A DNA stretch of 64,000 nt, taken from Mesorhabditis belari. Taxonomy: Eukaryota > Nematoda > Chromadorea > Rhabditida > Rhabditidae. A program made the position numbers and the translations under genes. Positions 55,101-64,000 of this stretch are shown here, piece by piece. Location of the stretch: positions 1,756,001-1,820,000 of the forward strand of contig CAUEEP010000733.1 of assembly GCA_958450365.1 (NCBI GenBank), given 5' to 3'. The notes beneath the pieces were generated by a model. It did not search any database, was not told the DNA's origin, and was given only the letters and a program-made list of their open reading frames with translations. Positions within the stretch are counted from its first letter, which is position 1, and each line of letters opens with the position of its first letter.

Positions 55101-58100
55101 TTTGCTTTTGCTTTTTAACCCATTCGAAACTTCTGCAGCGAATAATCGCTGCAACAAAAACTCAGGAACGGACCGCTGCAGCGATTATTCGCTGCAGCGC
55201 TAATTGAGCTATTTGCATTCAATTAATTGCTTTTTTTTTTTGCTGTTTTTCAGCATTACATGTATATTCCAATTGTAGCAGATCTACAAATTACGTGGGC
55301 AAAAAAGATGTTTCATATTTACCCGGAATCAATGCAGTCTCTGGTTTGGCATTGAAATGTACCATAATAGCTCTAATCTTATAAAGCCGATCTCCTGCAG
55401 GATCCAGTTCATTATCACAAAAACGCAGGTTGCGAAGAATAGATTCAAATTTTGCTCTTGACGTAATGTGGGACATGTGGGAAAATCCTCCTAATCCAGG
55501 CCTGCTACTCCAGTAGTCACGAATAATTTGACGATTCCCATTTGAAGCCAGGAAGAGCTTGAAAGATTTTGCATCGAAATCCTGCCAGTTTGTTTTCCTT
55601 TTTCCATGTTTATTAGATTCGCCTACTAAAATATGGTCGTCGATAAAATAAGAACAATAATCGATAGGATCTTGAAAAGTACTGAAGTCAAATCCAAATC
55701 GTTCTTCATCAAAAATAAATGGTGTAGGAGACTCTCTTACATCTTTCCAACCATAAATAAACTGCTTCGGAGTCAAAAATGTCAAAAAAGGGCTTGGTCC
55801 GTAGACGAAAAAAAAGAAAAAACGCTGCGGTTTCGAATGGGTTAAAAAGCTCTAAAAAACTCTAAAAGCTAATATTAACTAATTTCTATTCCAAAAGTTG
55901 TTTTTTAAAGTTAATTTTAAGGCGTAGAATTCAAATTTTGACATATCAGTGCTTGTAAAAGCAAACGGACGGAGTTATACATAGGAAAAAGCGACAATTT
56001 TCTGTAATTTGATCTACCCTTTTCACTTTGAAATTGGTTCCACACGCTCGGTTCCACATGCCAAAATTTAAATTCTACGTCCTAAAATTACCTAGAAAAA
56101 CAACTTTTAGAATAGAAATTGGTTAATATTAGCTTTTTAGAGCTTTCTTAAAACGCGAAAAAGGAGGCGCGCAAAAAAAATCGCATTTTTCCAACTCTTC
56201 CCAATTTAAATCCTTAAGACATTGTCTGAAAATGTTCAGTTTTTAGTTTAAAAACTGATCCAGACTGAAATCGTCAGTCTTGTAATTTCTTGCCGAAAAA
56301 CCCCTTCAGCCAAACCCATTCACTCAAATCATAAAAACGATTAATTTGTATTCACTTTTCAAGAATTTTTGAAAAAGAAACACATGGAAGTCCATGAGAA
56401 GTTCAAAATCATTTCAATTTTACCTTTTTGATGAATCAATGTCTATCTTTTTTTTCTCAGAAACACTTCCAATTCCTTCATTTCTCTTTCCATTCACACA
56501 AAGGGCTTATCGTCTTGTCCTTTCTTTCTTTTTGACTTTTCAACCCAAGGCAAATCGTTTTTTGGACAGTCATAAACCGGGGAAACCAGCCTGAATGAAA
56601 TTTTGGTGAGTTGTGAGTTTTAGGGGTTTGGTGAATTTGAAATTCACCAATAGTAAGAATTTAGCAGACTTGATTCTGATAAAAAAACTTGACTATGGTT
56701 TTGATACACGGAATAGATTTATTCTTTTGCATACATCAACATACTGAGAGTGAGAGCTCAATGAATGAGAGAGTAAGTATATCACAAAAATTGTTCGACA
56801 AAACTTTTTCCTGGGCTATCCATATCAAACATACAAATGTTTTAAAGCGGTAACATCAATCGTAAATTAGAATAAAGCTAGTAAAGAAAGATTTCTTTTG
56901 ACATCAATCACCTGATTTCAACTCGTAATCTCTCAAAAAATGAGTGGGCGTTTGTGCATTCTTGAAACCCCAAAAAAAGAGAAAGCAAATATTAGTTTTC
57001 ATTTCTGTTTTTTGATGGAGATCATTTATTGAGGAAAGGGACAGTCATCGCTTTTCTCTGTCTGAAGATCTTTTCCTTTTTCCAATCGACATAAGAGGCT
57101 AAATGCTCAATAAGGACGCAGTGAGTAAGCAAAGGAAAATGAGTGAAATAAGAAATAAGAAAAGGAAAGAGAAAGGAAAACTTCAGACATGGGTCCCTTT
57201 CAATGCATTCAATGCATAGAAACTTGTGGAACTTTTATTTTGAATAGAACACTTCTTTGTACTAATACAATTTTTGGCTATGGATTGAGAATCTCCTAAA
57301 ATTGTCTTAATCCAAAAGTTTAGTTTTAAATTCTAGACACCTTCCCCGGCTATTTGGCCCAATACGATCAAAAAGTCTATCCAGCTGAAGCGGAGACAGT
57401 CGATCGAATCACAAGATCGGGAAGACACGAGACTGAGTTCCCAGGTTGGTTTTGAGAACTTTCAAGGCTTCAAACTCATGTTTTTTTCTTAAAGTTCTTC
57501 TCTTTTTTCCAAAAGAACGTTTTTAGCGTCTCAAAATTAGCTCAAATCAGAGCGGGAAGCTTTTGAAAAAGTAAAGCGTTCCAATTTTTCGAAACACTTG
57601 TTCACTTTTCAAGTTTACCAAATATAGGGTGGCTGAAAAGTTCTGTCCGTTCTGTCCGCATTAATAGACGTATCTTTATAATAGGATTTCATCGAGATAT
57701 AGTAAAATGGTACTCAAATTTAGAAAATTTGATCATTTTCATCTTTTATAAATGTTTGTTTTAAAGAGAAATTTGTTTTTTGAAGTGTATTTTTAATGTT
57801 TTTGCAATCGAGTCTTACGCAACTTCTTTAAACTCCCTTTAAAGCGATTTTTAAACCCAACTAATAATGTTTGAGGCTCTCAAAATCGATAATTTCATAA
57901 GCAATCTGACTATTTAAGGTATAGTTTTAAAGAAAAATCATTTTTCTTTCAGATAGGTTATTAAAATTTGCTTTTAAGTAAGCCAAAACTGGTTTAGAGA
58001 ACGAATTGTAGTGAATTGACACACGATCAAACTGAAAAACAGTCTTGGCTTAAAGGAATTAACAATAAAAAAGTTTTTGAAATCATACTTTTCGTATCTC

Positions 58101-61100
58101 CAGGTTCATATGGTTGGTGTAGAGTAAAACATTGTGTAATCATTAAAATTTAAGACACTTTAGCCTTTTACAAGTTTTATTATAGAGACAAATCTACTAA
58201 TGCGGACAGAACTTTTCAGCCACTCAGTTTTTACTTGTTAAAATAATGTTTTTCACAAGTTTTTGAGATCTTGTATAAAACTTTTCCAAACTTTTCTCAC
58301 AAAGCCGAGCCCTGAGCGGCTTATCACGGGGAATTGACTACGAAAAAAGGTTTTTTTTTTCCACAAAGTTAGTGTGAAAACGTTTTCACGGATTTTTCCA
58401 TTGTAACCTGTTAGAATCGGGGGAAAGAGAGGGAAAAAAACCCATACCAAAGCGGGGAATCACTGTTCGATTTGGAAAAGAGTAGGCTTGGAATTGACTG
58501 ACTCCAGAGGAAATTCCAGAGGAAATTCTCCCACAAATCCAGTCCTCACCAAATCGATATGGGTCAGTTTTCATGGTCATTTATCTAGTTGAAAACCTTT
58601 TTTTAGCGTACTTGTGCCGAAAAAATAGAAACGCACCCTTCTGGCGCATGAAATTCCCAGGCCTCTACGTTTAGAGTTATACTCTGTGTCCAAAAATGTA
58701 AACACACCCTTTCTGGTGCACTGAGCTCTTTAAAACAATGATATTTAAGCAAAAATCTAGAAATTAGTCTGCTAGAAAGAGAGTTTTTCCATCCTTGAGT
58801 AAAACTGTATCTTTTTTTAAACTGTACCCAAACTTTTCACTTCCTAAACAGTCACCAATTCCGGTCCACAAAATTCACTTGTCCATCAAAAACCTTTCCT
58901 TTTTTTCTCTTTCATTCAAAAAAAGAAATCGCCAACTTTTCTGTAGGCTTTGGCGGGCATTTTCTTTTCTTTTTCCTTTTCTCAAAAGTCTATTCAATAT
59001 TTGTGAATCGGGTGTCAGTCTTTACAGTTCTCCAGTACAAACTTTGATTCTCTCCTTTCCATTTATGGTCATTTATTAATATTTTCTGTAATGGATTTAC
59101 AAAAGAGAAAGGGTTTGATTGGGATAAGAAAACGATTTTGAATTGATATTGTTTAGAGAAAAGAAAACGGAATATTACAGTGAGAATTGCCTATTCTGGA
59201 AGCTCTCCTCTTTCGCCAACATCCACTTATTCGGTGCCCATTCAACGATCGTCGGCTGAAGCCTCGAGGTGAGATTTTAGTAGATTTTTCAAATCTTTGT
59301 ACTTGTAGCTAATATTTTAGTAATTGTAGCCTAAGCTTTACAGGAAATTACATAGATTGATTCTTGTTTCAGAAATCGTCTTAAACAAGTCCAATTTCTT
59401 GCGTAAGAGCTTTTAGAATTTTTATAATTAGAGCTTTTTGAATCAAAATAGTCGAATATTAGAATTATCAGTCATTTAAAAAATACATTTATTTAGCATA
59501 ATAATGTGGGATAAATACAATACGCATAACATACAACTCAACGGTGCGTTGCCCTAGCCCTAAATGTTCGCAAGAAAAACCAATCTATGTGGCAAAAAAA
59601 ACCTACCGTAAATACTGTAATAGTACCCCACCCCCATAATGACGGTGCGGAGTGTTACGTAGTCTAGCTTTGAGCCAGTTTTTCCTCGACGCTCGTTTAC
59701 GCTACAATGCGCGCTTAGGTATCAAAAAATAGCCCTGAATTTCAGCTATTTTTTGATACCAAAGACGCAATTTTTGAAAGTACGGGCGCTTTGAAAAAAA
59801 TGAAATACTAAAAAACTACATGACTGTACGAGGGGGATGGGGTACTATTACAGTATTTACGGTCGCTATTTTAGCGGCAAGATTGAACCCTTGGCCGTCC
59901 GATTAGAACACAAGACTCCTAACTAGTCGGCCATGACCGTTGTTTTTGTTTCCAATCTTTTCAATTTTTAGAAAACTCGGCAGCAGTCTCGGCTCACTCA
60001 TCACCGAGACCACCGAGCAACATTACGAGGCGTACTCAACCAGGTAAATAATCCATAAAATTTAAAAAAAAACAACTAGAACTGATTCAAATTTAAAGCT
60101 ATATCAATTTTCTCATCAGAATTGCAAAAAATTATTGAAAGTCCTGAGTGTTTTTAAAGTACAGAAAAACAGCACGATTCTCTTCCAGGCTTGGAAGCTC
60201 CTATTACGTGTTACCTTTGTTTTACAATAAAAAATCACGATTTCTTCCGCTCGAAATCTTCGCTTCGGTTACCGTAGTTCAAAATCTCCGAATTTAAATC
60301 AAAAAATCTCCGACATTTTAACAAGTCTATCAAAAATGATTGATTTATGCAAAATCCCGCAAAAATATGTAAATCTCTGGAAAACTGGAAAATTTGCGAA
60401 ACTGCTAAACTCGTGATGGATTGTAAAACTCTGAAAATTTGAGTACAACTTTTTGATTGTTGCTAAATTCTTGTTTCTTGTTCAGTTTCTTCTTTTAATA
60501 ACTTTTATCCGAGTCAAATCTTTGGAAAACATTAAATTTTGATAATATTTACTAGACAATCACTTTTTTTCCCGTTCATTTCAAGAGTTGCCCTTTTTTG
60601 TCTAGAAAAGATTGTTTACTTTCTCGAAAGTGATCCATTTTGGTCAAAATGAATTTTCTCCTTACCAGTACTTTCTATTATCATTACAAGTAAGTGAAAT
60701 TTAAAGCTCATGAGATTATTAAGTTCATTTTCTAAAGTCTTTAGCATTGTATTTACTTGAAAATTGAAATGAGTAATTTTCAAAATTCAATTTACAATAA
60801 AAAACAAAGCTAGAGAATCTTCCAAAACATTGCTGAGTGTCCTTTACGATCCGTTTTCTAACTTCAACTTTTGCAAACTACCGTAATCTTGTCTTTACTT
60901 TTATGAAATCTATATACTTTTACGTAAAAGTATACCAAATACCAGTCAATATCTCGAAAAATAAGAATAAGAAGGCTCATTTATAAATTGAGAATAGCAA
61001 AATCACTTTATGTCTCTGAGACTCTCAAATAAAAACTGATATTTTAAGATTTTATTGGGTTGGTGAATTGCGGGACTTTGAACTAAAATTTATTGAACAT

Positions 61101-63403
61101 AAAACCATCAATTCATTCCAAATAGTTTCCATTATTATTGACGACTTCTGCCCATTTTACAGGCAATTTGCGGATTCCTCTTTCGTAGTAGGATTTTGGT
61201 TTGTGTGTGAGACAAGTGTGAGACTCAAAAATGGAGGACTGGAGATGTCCCAGTTTGAGTACTTTCTTCAAAAGAAACCCATTTTGGTGTCAATAGAAAA
61301 GTTGTAGAGAATCAAAAATTAGGCTTATAGCCAAATTTCCAAAAAGATACACTTAGCAGTTTCGCTTAAAATGCAAGTTTTGTGAAAATTCGTAAGTTTG
61401 GCATTTCTTGAAAACCAGTTTTTGAATCGTTCTGAAAATTTGGATATAAGCTTGATTTTTGATTCTCTACAACTTTTCCATTCACACCAAAATGGGTTTC
61501 TTTTGAAGAAAGTGCACAAACTGTCACATATGACAATAGTCCACAGTTTTCAATTCACCAACCCAATAAAAACAGAAAACAAAATATTGAGCTTAATTTT
61601 ATGATCAAATAGTTATCCCCATATCGAAATGTTTGCCAAATAGTCAAAAAAAATCACAAAAAGCTATGCCAATATCGATCTGACCAATTTTTTGTCATTT
61701 CCCAAAATCTCATTCATTTTTTGATACTAAAAACATGCTCTATTGTGGAGAAAAAAAGCTTTTTCCACTTTTCTATCGCTTTTTTTTCGTGGTTGGTTGG
61801 CGCTTGGTCGATTATTGGTCGATTTCACCCATTTTTCACCCTCACAACTTCACTTTACTTCTCTGAATCTCTAAATCTATACGATTCTTTTCTAAAATTT
61901 GTCTATAATAATTCAAATTGCTAATACTCTTTTGAAATATTGATTTTTATTCAAAATTCGAACTCAAATCTTCGATTCGGTATTGAAAAGTGACTTCAAT
62001 GCTTTCAATGCAGCTTCTATGCTCTTAAATTCTTCATTTATAAATTCTAAACAAATTATTTGACTGTTTTTGATTCTTTAATGAATTTTCACTGATCTGG
62101 AATCAATTTCACGTCTTTTTCGTTGAATGGCCACACCGCCATCACCAACGAAAAAACCGTGGTGCACAACGATTGCCCAATATGGAACTGAGGATGGAGA
62201 TGGGCTTGTGTAAGTGAGGCTTAGGTTTGAAATTGGTCTTTAAATCTAAAGATTATCTTTGCCAAATCCTTTTCACCATTATTGGATGAGTAATCACGAA
62301 CAAAAAAAACGGCAACGAGCATTCAGAGAGTGACTTTCTCTCTTTTTACCTACAAATGTACAGATCCGGCCTCTCTTTCACTTCTTTTTTCCTTCATTTC
62401 ATTCATTTCTCTCTCTATTTCATGCTAGAAATTGAAATCTTTTTTACAACATTGTTCAACAGATTAAAGAGCTCCACTCTTTAATCGGGAATGGATTTAT
62501 TGGAGTCATGGCTTGACTTTTGGGTTGTAAACGAGAAGTTAGAGTGGTTGTATCATATAAAACAAACCTCAAAAAAGAATCAGAATCCAAATAGTGCTAA
62601 GTAATAAGCTACTTACAATTAACTAAAGAAACTATTCAGTGATACAATAAATAATCTGGATTTAAAAATCCTCTTTTCCAAAAACCTTCTTCTTTCAGAC
62701 ATCGTGAAATGGCGAGCCCGGGCGGTGTGAACTCGTTGGCGGCACAATTTGAACAGACAGCTCGACAACAACGAGACAATGCTCAACAACAACAGAAAAA
62801 AAGTCCCGCTCAAGTTCATGTCGTGAAACCGTCTCCAGGTAAAGTTTAACTACTTAGTTTAACTAACTAATAGAACGGCCCCTTTAGAAGCGTTGCGTAG
62901 TCTAAGTTTACTCTCAAACAAACGCTTATAAATTAGCACCACTACGTTTATTTCTACACGCTTAGGTATCAAATTAAAGTAGAGAAAATGAGTGACTTTT
63001 TAAGATATAACCCAGATTTTTTAGCATTAACCGGGGCTTAGAAAAAGTGATTGAAAAATGATGAAAAATCGGCTCTTTTTGCCACTTTTCAATCATTTTT
63101 TCTAAGCGCTGGTGAAAGCTGACAATATGTGTTATATCTTTAAAAAAAATCACTCATTCTCCCTACTTTAATTTGATACATAAGTGTGTAGAAACAAACG
63201 TACTGGTGCTAAGTTATGAGCGTTTGTTTGAGAGTAAACTTAGACTACGCGACGGTCCTATAGAGGGCCGTTCTATTAGAGTTTTTACGGGAGGTTAACT
63301 ATTGAAATCAGATTTTTATGATAAAAACGTGCTTTGTTTAGCTTTAAAATCCCCTTCGCCAACCACTCCTTACGATACTCGAGTGCATCGCGTTGAACGT
63401 CAG
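43176..63403 (+). CDS. Long multi-exon gene, unknown low-complexity protein, continues past right edge
   Basis: Exons with matching phases: 43176-43279, 44472-44565, 51735-51811, 54154-54219, 54429-54600, 57337-57444, 59157-59268, 59972-60043, 62699-62838 and 63342-63403. Typical pieces are [100 protein letters not shown] and [20 protein letters not shown]. The composition (Ser/Pro/Arg/Gln-rich, no hydrophobic span) suggests a cytoplasmic scaffold or cytoskeletal adaptor, with any folded domain probably beyond 64000. Ten junctions agreeing in phase over 20 kb is strong evidence for one gene, although each exon is small. Intron 2 (7.2 kb) hosts two protease loci, a mariner and two tRNAs. Family not recognised. 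Confidence 0.7.
44154..44189 (+). CDS. Alternative first coding exon of the long gene
   Basis: ATG begins [12 protein letters not shown] and runs to a consensus donor (CTC|GTAAGT). It ends in phase 0, exactly the phase of the next exon at 44472. It offers an internal start that skips the exon at 43176. Confidence 0.45.
44613..46695 (-). CDS. Cathepsin L-like papain-family (C1A) cysteine protease with acidic pro-region insert
   Basis: About eleven exons on the minus strand. The signal peptide is [20 protein letters not shown]. The pro-region includes [20 protein letters not shown] and [14 protein letters not shown] (the 'N.FxDxtxeE' position). An unusual Glu/Thr-rich insert follows (about 46 residues, [20 protein letters not shown] and onward). 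The mature domain starts [28 protein letters not shown], with the oxyanion Gln and the catalytic Cys. It continues [54 protein letters not shown] (catalytic His), [19 protein letters not shown] (catalytic Asn), then [12 protein letters not shown] and a stop at 44613. The catalytic set is complete. It is likely secreted or lysosomal. It lies inside an intron of the opposite-strand long gene. Confidence 0.88.
44855..44960. repeat. Tandem repeat in a cathepsin intron
   Basis: About four imperfect copies of TACTTTATACTTTTACTAG-like units (roughly 27 bp, themselves made of ACTTTATACTTTATA). It sits in the intron before the exon carrying the catalytic Asn. Confidence 0.65.
47014..47059. repeat. Near-perfect AT-rich palindrome
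   Basis: ATATTAAACTAAATACTCTA then TTCC, followed by the exact inverse (AATAGAGTATTTAGTTTAATAT). Arms are about 22 bp with a 2-nt centre. Immediately after it a 17-mer (ATTTCAATAATAAATTG) is tandemly repeated. Confidence 0.8.
47110..47788. mobile_element. Foldback MITE inside the cathepsin remnant
   Basis: It starts TTGTCGGGTTTTGAAAGCGA and ends with the inverse, TTCAAAACCCGACAA. Arms of about 130 bp or more are well conserved (for example CGGTTTGTATCATTAGAAAG-type and AAATCTGTGTTCTACAT blocks). Inner parts diverge. No protein is supported in the open frames here. Confidence 0.75.
48390..49612 (-). mobile_element. Full-length mariner with inactivated transposase
   Basis: Ends are TTAGGTTGAGGAAAAAGTAA and the inverse, with TA on both sides (48388-48389, 49613-49614). 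Length 1223 bp is normal for mariner. The minus-strand transposase begins [20 protein letters not shown] (HTH), reaches a stop after [10 protein letters not shown], then has a frameshift before [18 protein letters not shown] (first Asp). It continues with [18 protein letters not shown] (second Asp) and [19 protein letters not shown] (third Asp, the DD34D pattern). The catalytic triad is retained, but stops and a frameshift prevent one protein. Confidence 0.9.
49861..49932 (-). tRNA. tRNA-Thr (UGU)
   Basis: A seven-bp acceptor pair GCCCCTA/TGGGGGC, D arm with box A TAGCTCAGTGGCAGAGCG, anticodon loop CTTGTAA (anticodon TGT) closed by TTGGT/ACCAA, and box B GTTCAATCC are all visible. A T-run that can end Pol III transcription follows within about 20 bp. 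Confidence 0.93.
50098..50169 (+). tRNA. tRNA-Thr (AGU)
   Basis: Acceptor GCCTCAT/ATGAGGC, box A TGGCTCAGTGGCAGAGCG, anticodon stem TCTGT/ACAGA with loop CTAGTAA (anticodon AGT), and box B GGTTCGATTCC are all intact. TTTTTT follows seven bases downstream. Divergent from the tRNA-Thr(UGU), with the 5' ends about 165 bp apart. Confidence 0.95.
50170..51734. other. Intron of the long gene, no structure seen
   Basis: AT-rich, with a small palindrome (AGATCTGAGTCTTGG then CTCAGATCT) at about 51589-51612. No exon, repeat arm or RNA gene was found. Confidence 0.4.
51812..53566. other. Intron of the long gene, possible internal promoter
   Basis: About 52130-52270 is pyrimidine-rich on the plus strand (CGCTTTCTCTCTTCCTTTCC), as is common in nematode promoters, but no start exon could be tied to it. 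Nothing else recognised. Confidence 0.3.
53567..53788. mobile_element. Palindromic MITE, CTAATAGTAGTGCACC family
   Basis: It starts TACCATATTTTCTCTAATAG followed by TAGTGCACC and ends with the inverse, CACTACTATTAGAGAAAAT followed by ACGGTA. Inside it carries GCGGCGAGCCGAGTTGGTGA and a block ending CGCTTTTCGAGATTTCGAG. It is the inverted-orientation partner of 54786-55007. Confidence 0.85.
54786..55007. mobile_element. Palindromic MITE, CTAATAGTAGTGCACC family, inverted copy
   Basis: TACCGTATTTTCTCTAATAG through CTATTAGAGAAAATATGGTA. About 222 bp, nearly the reverse complement of the element 1.2 kb upstream. The two copies flank exons 54154-54600 of the long gene, so pairing of the copies in RNA or by recombination could affect those exons. 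Confidence 0.85.
55119..55841 (-). mobile_element. Deleted piggyBac-like element with transposase N-terminal half
   Basis: Termini CCCATTCGAAAC…GTTTCGAATGGG are flanked by TTAA on both sides (55115-55118, 55842-55845), the piggyBac target. The minus-strand open frame (55785-55291) reads [20 protein letters not shown], then [20 protein letters not shown] and [20 protein letters not shown], which matches the start of the piggyBac DDE domain (the 'YWS…DrlyKirp' motifs). The catalytic centre and C-terminus are missing. A subterminal palindrome (GCTGCAGCGATTATTCGCTG) lies at 55131-55196. Confidence 0.88.
55845..56163. mobile_element. Foldback MITE abutting the piggyBac element
   Basis: AAAGCTCTAAAAAACTCTAA then AAGCTAATATTAACTAATTT opposes AATTGGTTAATATTAGCTTT followed by TTAGAGCTTT. 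Arms are about 95 bp. It directly adjoins the right TTAA of the piggyBac derivative. Confidence 0.75.
56164..57336. other. Intron of the long gene, nothing recognised
   Basis: AT-rich with purine-rich stretches at 57120-57190. No exon, repeat pair or RNA gene identified. Confidence 0.35.
57625..58226. mobile_element. MITE with AGGGTGGCTGAAAAGTTCTG termini
   Basis: GGGTGGCTGAAAAGTTCTGT at the left opposes ACAGAACTTTTCAGCCACTC at the right, with further matching GCGGACAG/CTGTCCGC blocks. The TIR style (ending in GTTCTGTCC) resembles the CAGGGTGCG family at 19948, but the sequences are distinct. No protein. Confidence 0.75.
58227..59156. other. Intron of the long gene, nothing recognised
   Basis: A repeated phrase (CACCCTTCTGGCGCA and CACCCTTTCTGGTGCA) occurs near 58636 and 58705. 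A duplicated 16-mer, TCCAGAGGAAATTC, occurs at about 58502-58527. No exon supported. Confidence 0.35.
59604..59863. mobile_element. TACCGTAAA-type MITE, second copy
   Basis: TACCGTAAATACTGTAATAG to the inverse, GTACTATTACAGTATTTACGG followed by T. Same family as 17651-17918 in opposite orientation, with the shared AGCCCTGAATTTCAGC centre. Confidence 0.85.
59866..59942 (-). repeat. tRNA-like relic next to a MITE
   Basis: The minus strand has box-A-like TGGCCGACTAGTTAGGAG and box-B-like GGTTCAATC with a middle TCTTGTGTTCTAATCGGAC. Acceptor arms are not convincing. A decayed tRNA or tRNA-derived repeat. Confidence 0.4.
60044..61052. other. Intron of the long gene with a dispersed direct repeat
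   Basis: Positions 60742-60813 (TAGCATTGTATTTACTTGAA and onward) recur at 63827-63898 with only a few changes, same orientation. Nothing else recognised. Confidence 0.5.
61055..61566. mobile_element. Mariner-type deletion derivative or foldback
   Basis: Ends TTGGGTTGGTGAATTG inverted, with TA on both sides. An inner inverted pair (CTTCAAAAGAAACCCATTTT and AAAATGGGTTTCTTTTGAAG) makes most of the element palindromic. The 512-bp length is close to the mariner derivative at 31099. Little transposase is recognisable. Confidence 0.75.
62127..62209 (+). CDS. Second alternative first exon of the long gene
   Basis: ATG begins [20 protein letters not shown], continues TEDGDGLV, and ends at a consensus donor (TTGT|GTAAGT) in phase 2, the same phase as the preceding internal exon at 59972-60043. 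No acceptor lies just before the ATG, so it reads as a transcription-start exon and implies an internal promoter in the 60-62 kb interval. Splicing to 62699 gives a short isoform. Confidence 0.6.
62867..63290. mobile_element. Palindromic MITE in the last intron of the long gene
   Basis: CTAATAGAACGGCCCCTTTA opposes AGGGCCGTTCTATTAG. The arms include GTAGTCTAAGTTTACTCTCA against its inverse. The right end continues AGTTTTTACGG, the terminal motif shared with other TACCGTAAA elements here. Confidence 0.85.
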
Positions 63404-63534
63404 GTATGGGGAAACACTCTTGAATATATAAATTCGAGTCAACTTTATAATACCCAATTCCTACTTTTCAAGCCGTGATAATGCAATTAGCTGCAAAATG
63501 CTAGAAGCTGCTTCAAAAGGACAACAAATACAAA

Positions 63535-63618
63535 TCGATGCCCTGATCTTGCGGATCGATGCCCTGATCTTGCGGATCGATGCCCTGATCTTGCGGATCG
63601 ATGCCCTGATCTTGCGGG
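63535..63618. repeat. Tandem repeat, four units of 21 bp
   Basis: TCGATGCCCTGATCTTGCGGA occurs four times in a row with essentially no divergence until the last unit. Non-coding position, 130 bp after the last visible exon. Confidence 0.9.
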
Positions 63619-64000
63619 CGGGAGACTTTAACCACTAGTCCACCAACGTACTTGCGCTCGGATAGAAATGAATCTTTTAAAGCATTCGACGCCTTTTTTG
63701 ATTGAACTTTTACACGCCTGGAAAATCGTTTGGCAGATTCTGATTTCAGATTCGGATTCTTTAAAGTACGCTAGGTGTCCAGACAAAAACTCACCTTGAG
63801 TTCGTATTTCGATTGAGATTGAGATTGTAGCATTGTATTTACTTGAAAATTGAAATGAGTAATGTTCAAAATCCAATTTACAATAAAAAACAAAGCTAAA
63901 AACAAAGCTCCACACTTGATCCACAATACGCGCGATCATCAACAGCCGCTTCCAAATCCAAAAATAGATTGAGATTTTCAAAAACAGTTATCCCTTTAGG
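63619..64000. other. Right-edge intron sequence
   Basis: Contains the second copy of the direct repeat (63827-63898) and a tRNA-like fragment (GGTGGACTAGTGGTTAAAG on the minus strand, near 63619-63649) directly after the 21-bp array. The 117-codon minus frame here is not supported. Confidence 0.4.

Noticed and set aside
55291..55785. Domesticated piggyBac host gene
   Set aside because: The frame covers only the start of the transposase and is enclosed by exact TTAA-flanked termini, so it is a deleted transposon rather than a co-opted gene.
63535..63618. CRISPR-like array
   Set aside because: Units are contiguous with no spacers, and the context is eukaryotic. It is a simple tandem repeat.

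Overview
The window looks like a gene-dense but transposon-rich stretch of a rhabditid nematode genome, Caenorhabditis-like. It is AT-rich and its genes have many short introns with T-rich 'tttcag/ttttag' acceptors. Its families are nematode ones: Srt and Sra-type chemoreceptors, a transthyretin-like protein, a CAP/SCP protein, a single-domain TIMP, a repeat-type neuropeptide precursor, and Tc1/mariner, hAT-like and piggyBac elements. The species is not identifiable from sequence alone. All gene models come from exon-by-exon reading of splice sites and phases; no transcript evidence was available.

Layout. 1-10 kb: degenerate Cys-rich fragments, two copies of a (CCAAAA)n-bearing hAT-like element (one carrying a nested mariner-type element), a TIMP gene and a broken pogo/Tc5-type transposase. 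10-23 kb: a ten-repeat neuropeptide precursor; a complete 11-exon Srt chemoreceptor whose first three introns hold transposons; a thioredoxin-domain pseudogene; a broken Sra-type receptor copy split by a MITE; a small secreted Thr-rich protein; and a CAP-domain protein. 23-30 kb: a 257-bp segmental duplication with a Tc1-type element (205-bp inverted repeats) in one copy, a TTR-like gene, an unidentified small gene and a complete Sra-type receptor. 30-37 kb: an internally deleted mariner, a hairpin element and a field of diverged repeats with no clear gene. 37-42 kb: a 72-residue single-pass membrane protein and a four-pass membrane protein, both with foldback elements in introns. 43-64 kb: a long + strand gene of unknown function, with phase-consistent exons, three possible first exons and continuation past the right edge. 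Its largest intron hosts a cathepsin-L-like protease (minus strand), a 3' remnant of a second protease copy, a dead mariner and two divergent tRNA-Thr genes.

There is no operon-like pathway. The common theme is secreted and surface proteins (receptors, neuropeptide, TTR, CAP, TIMP, protease) plus transposon colonisation of introns. The most novel items are the candidate neuropeptide family with DVxDDLRRFPG repeats, four apparent GC-AG introns, a hairpin spanning the 5' splice site of TIMP intron 1, and two transposon insertions whose empty sites survive in neighbouring paralogous DNA.
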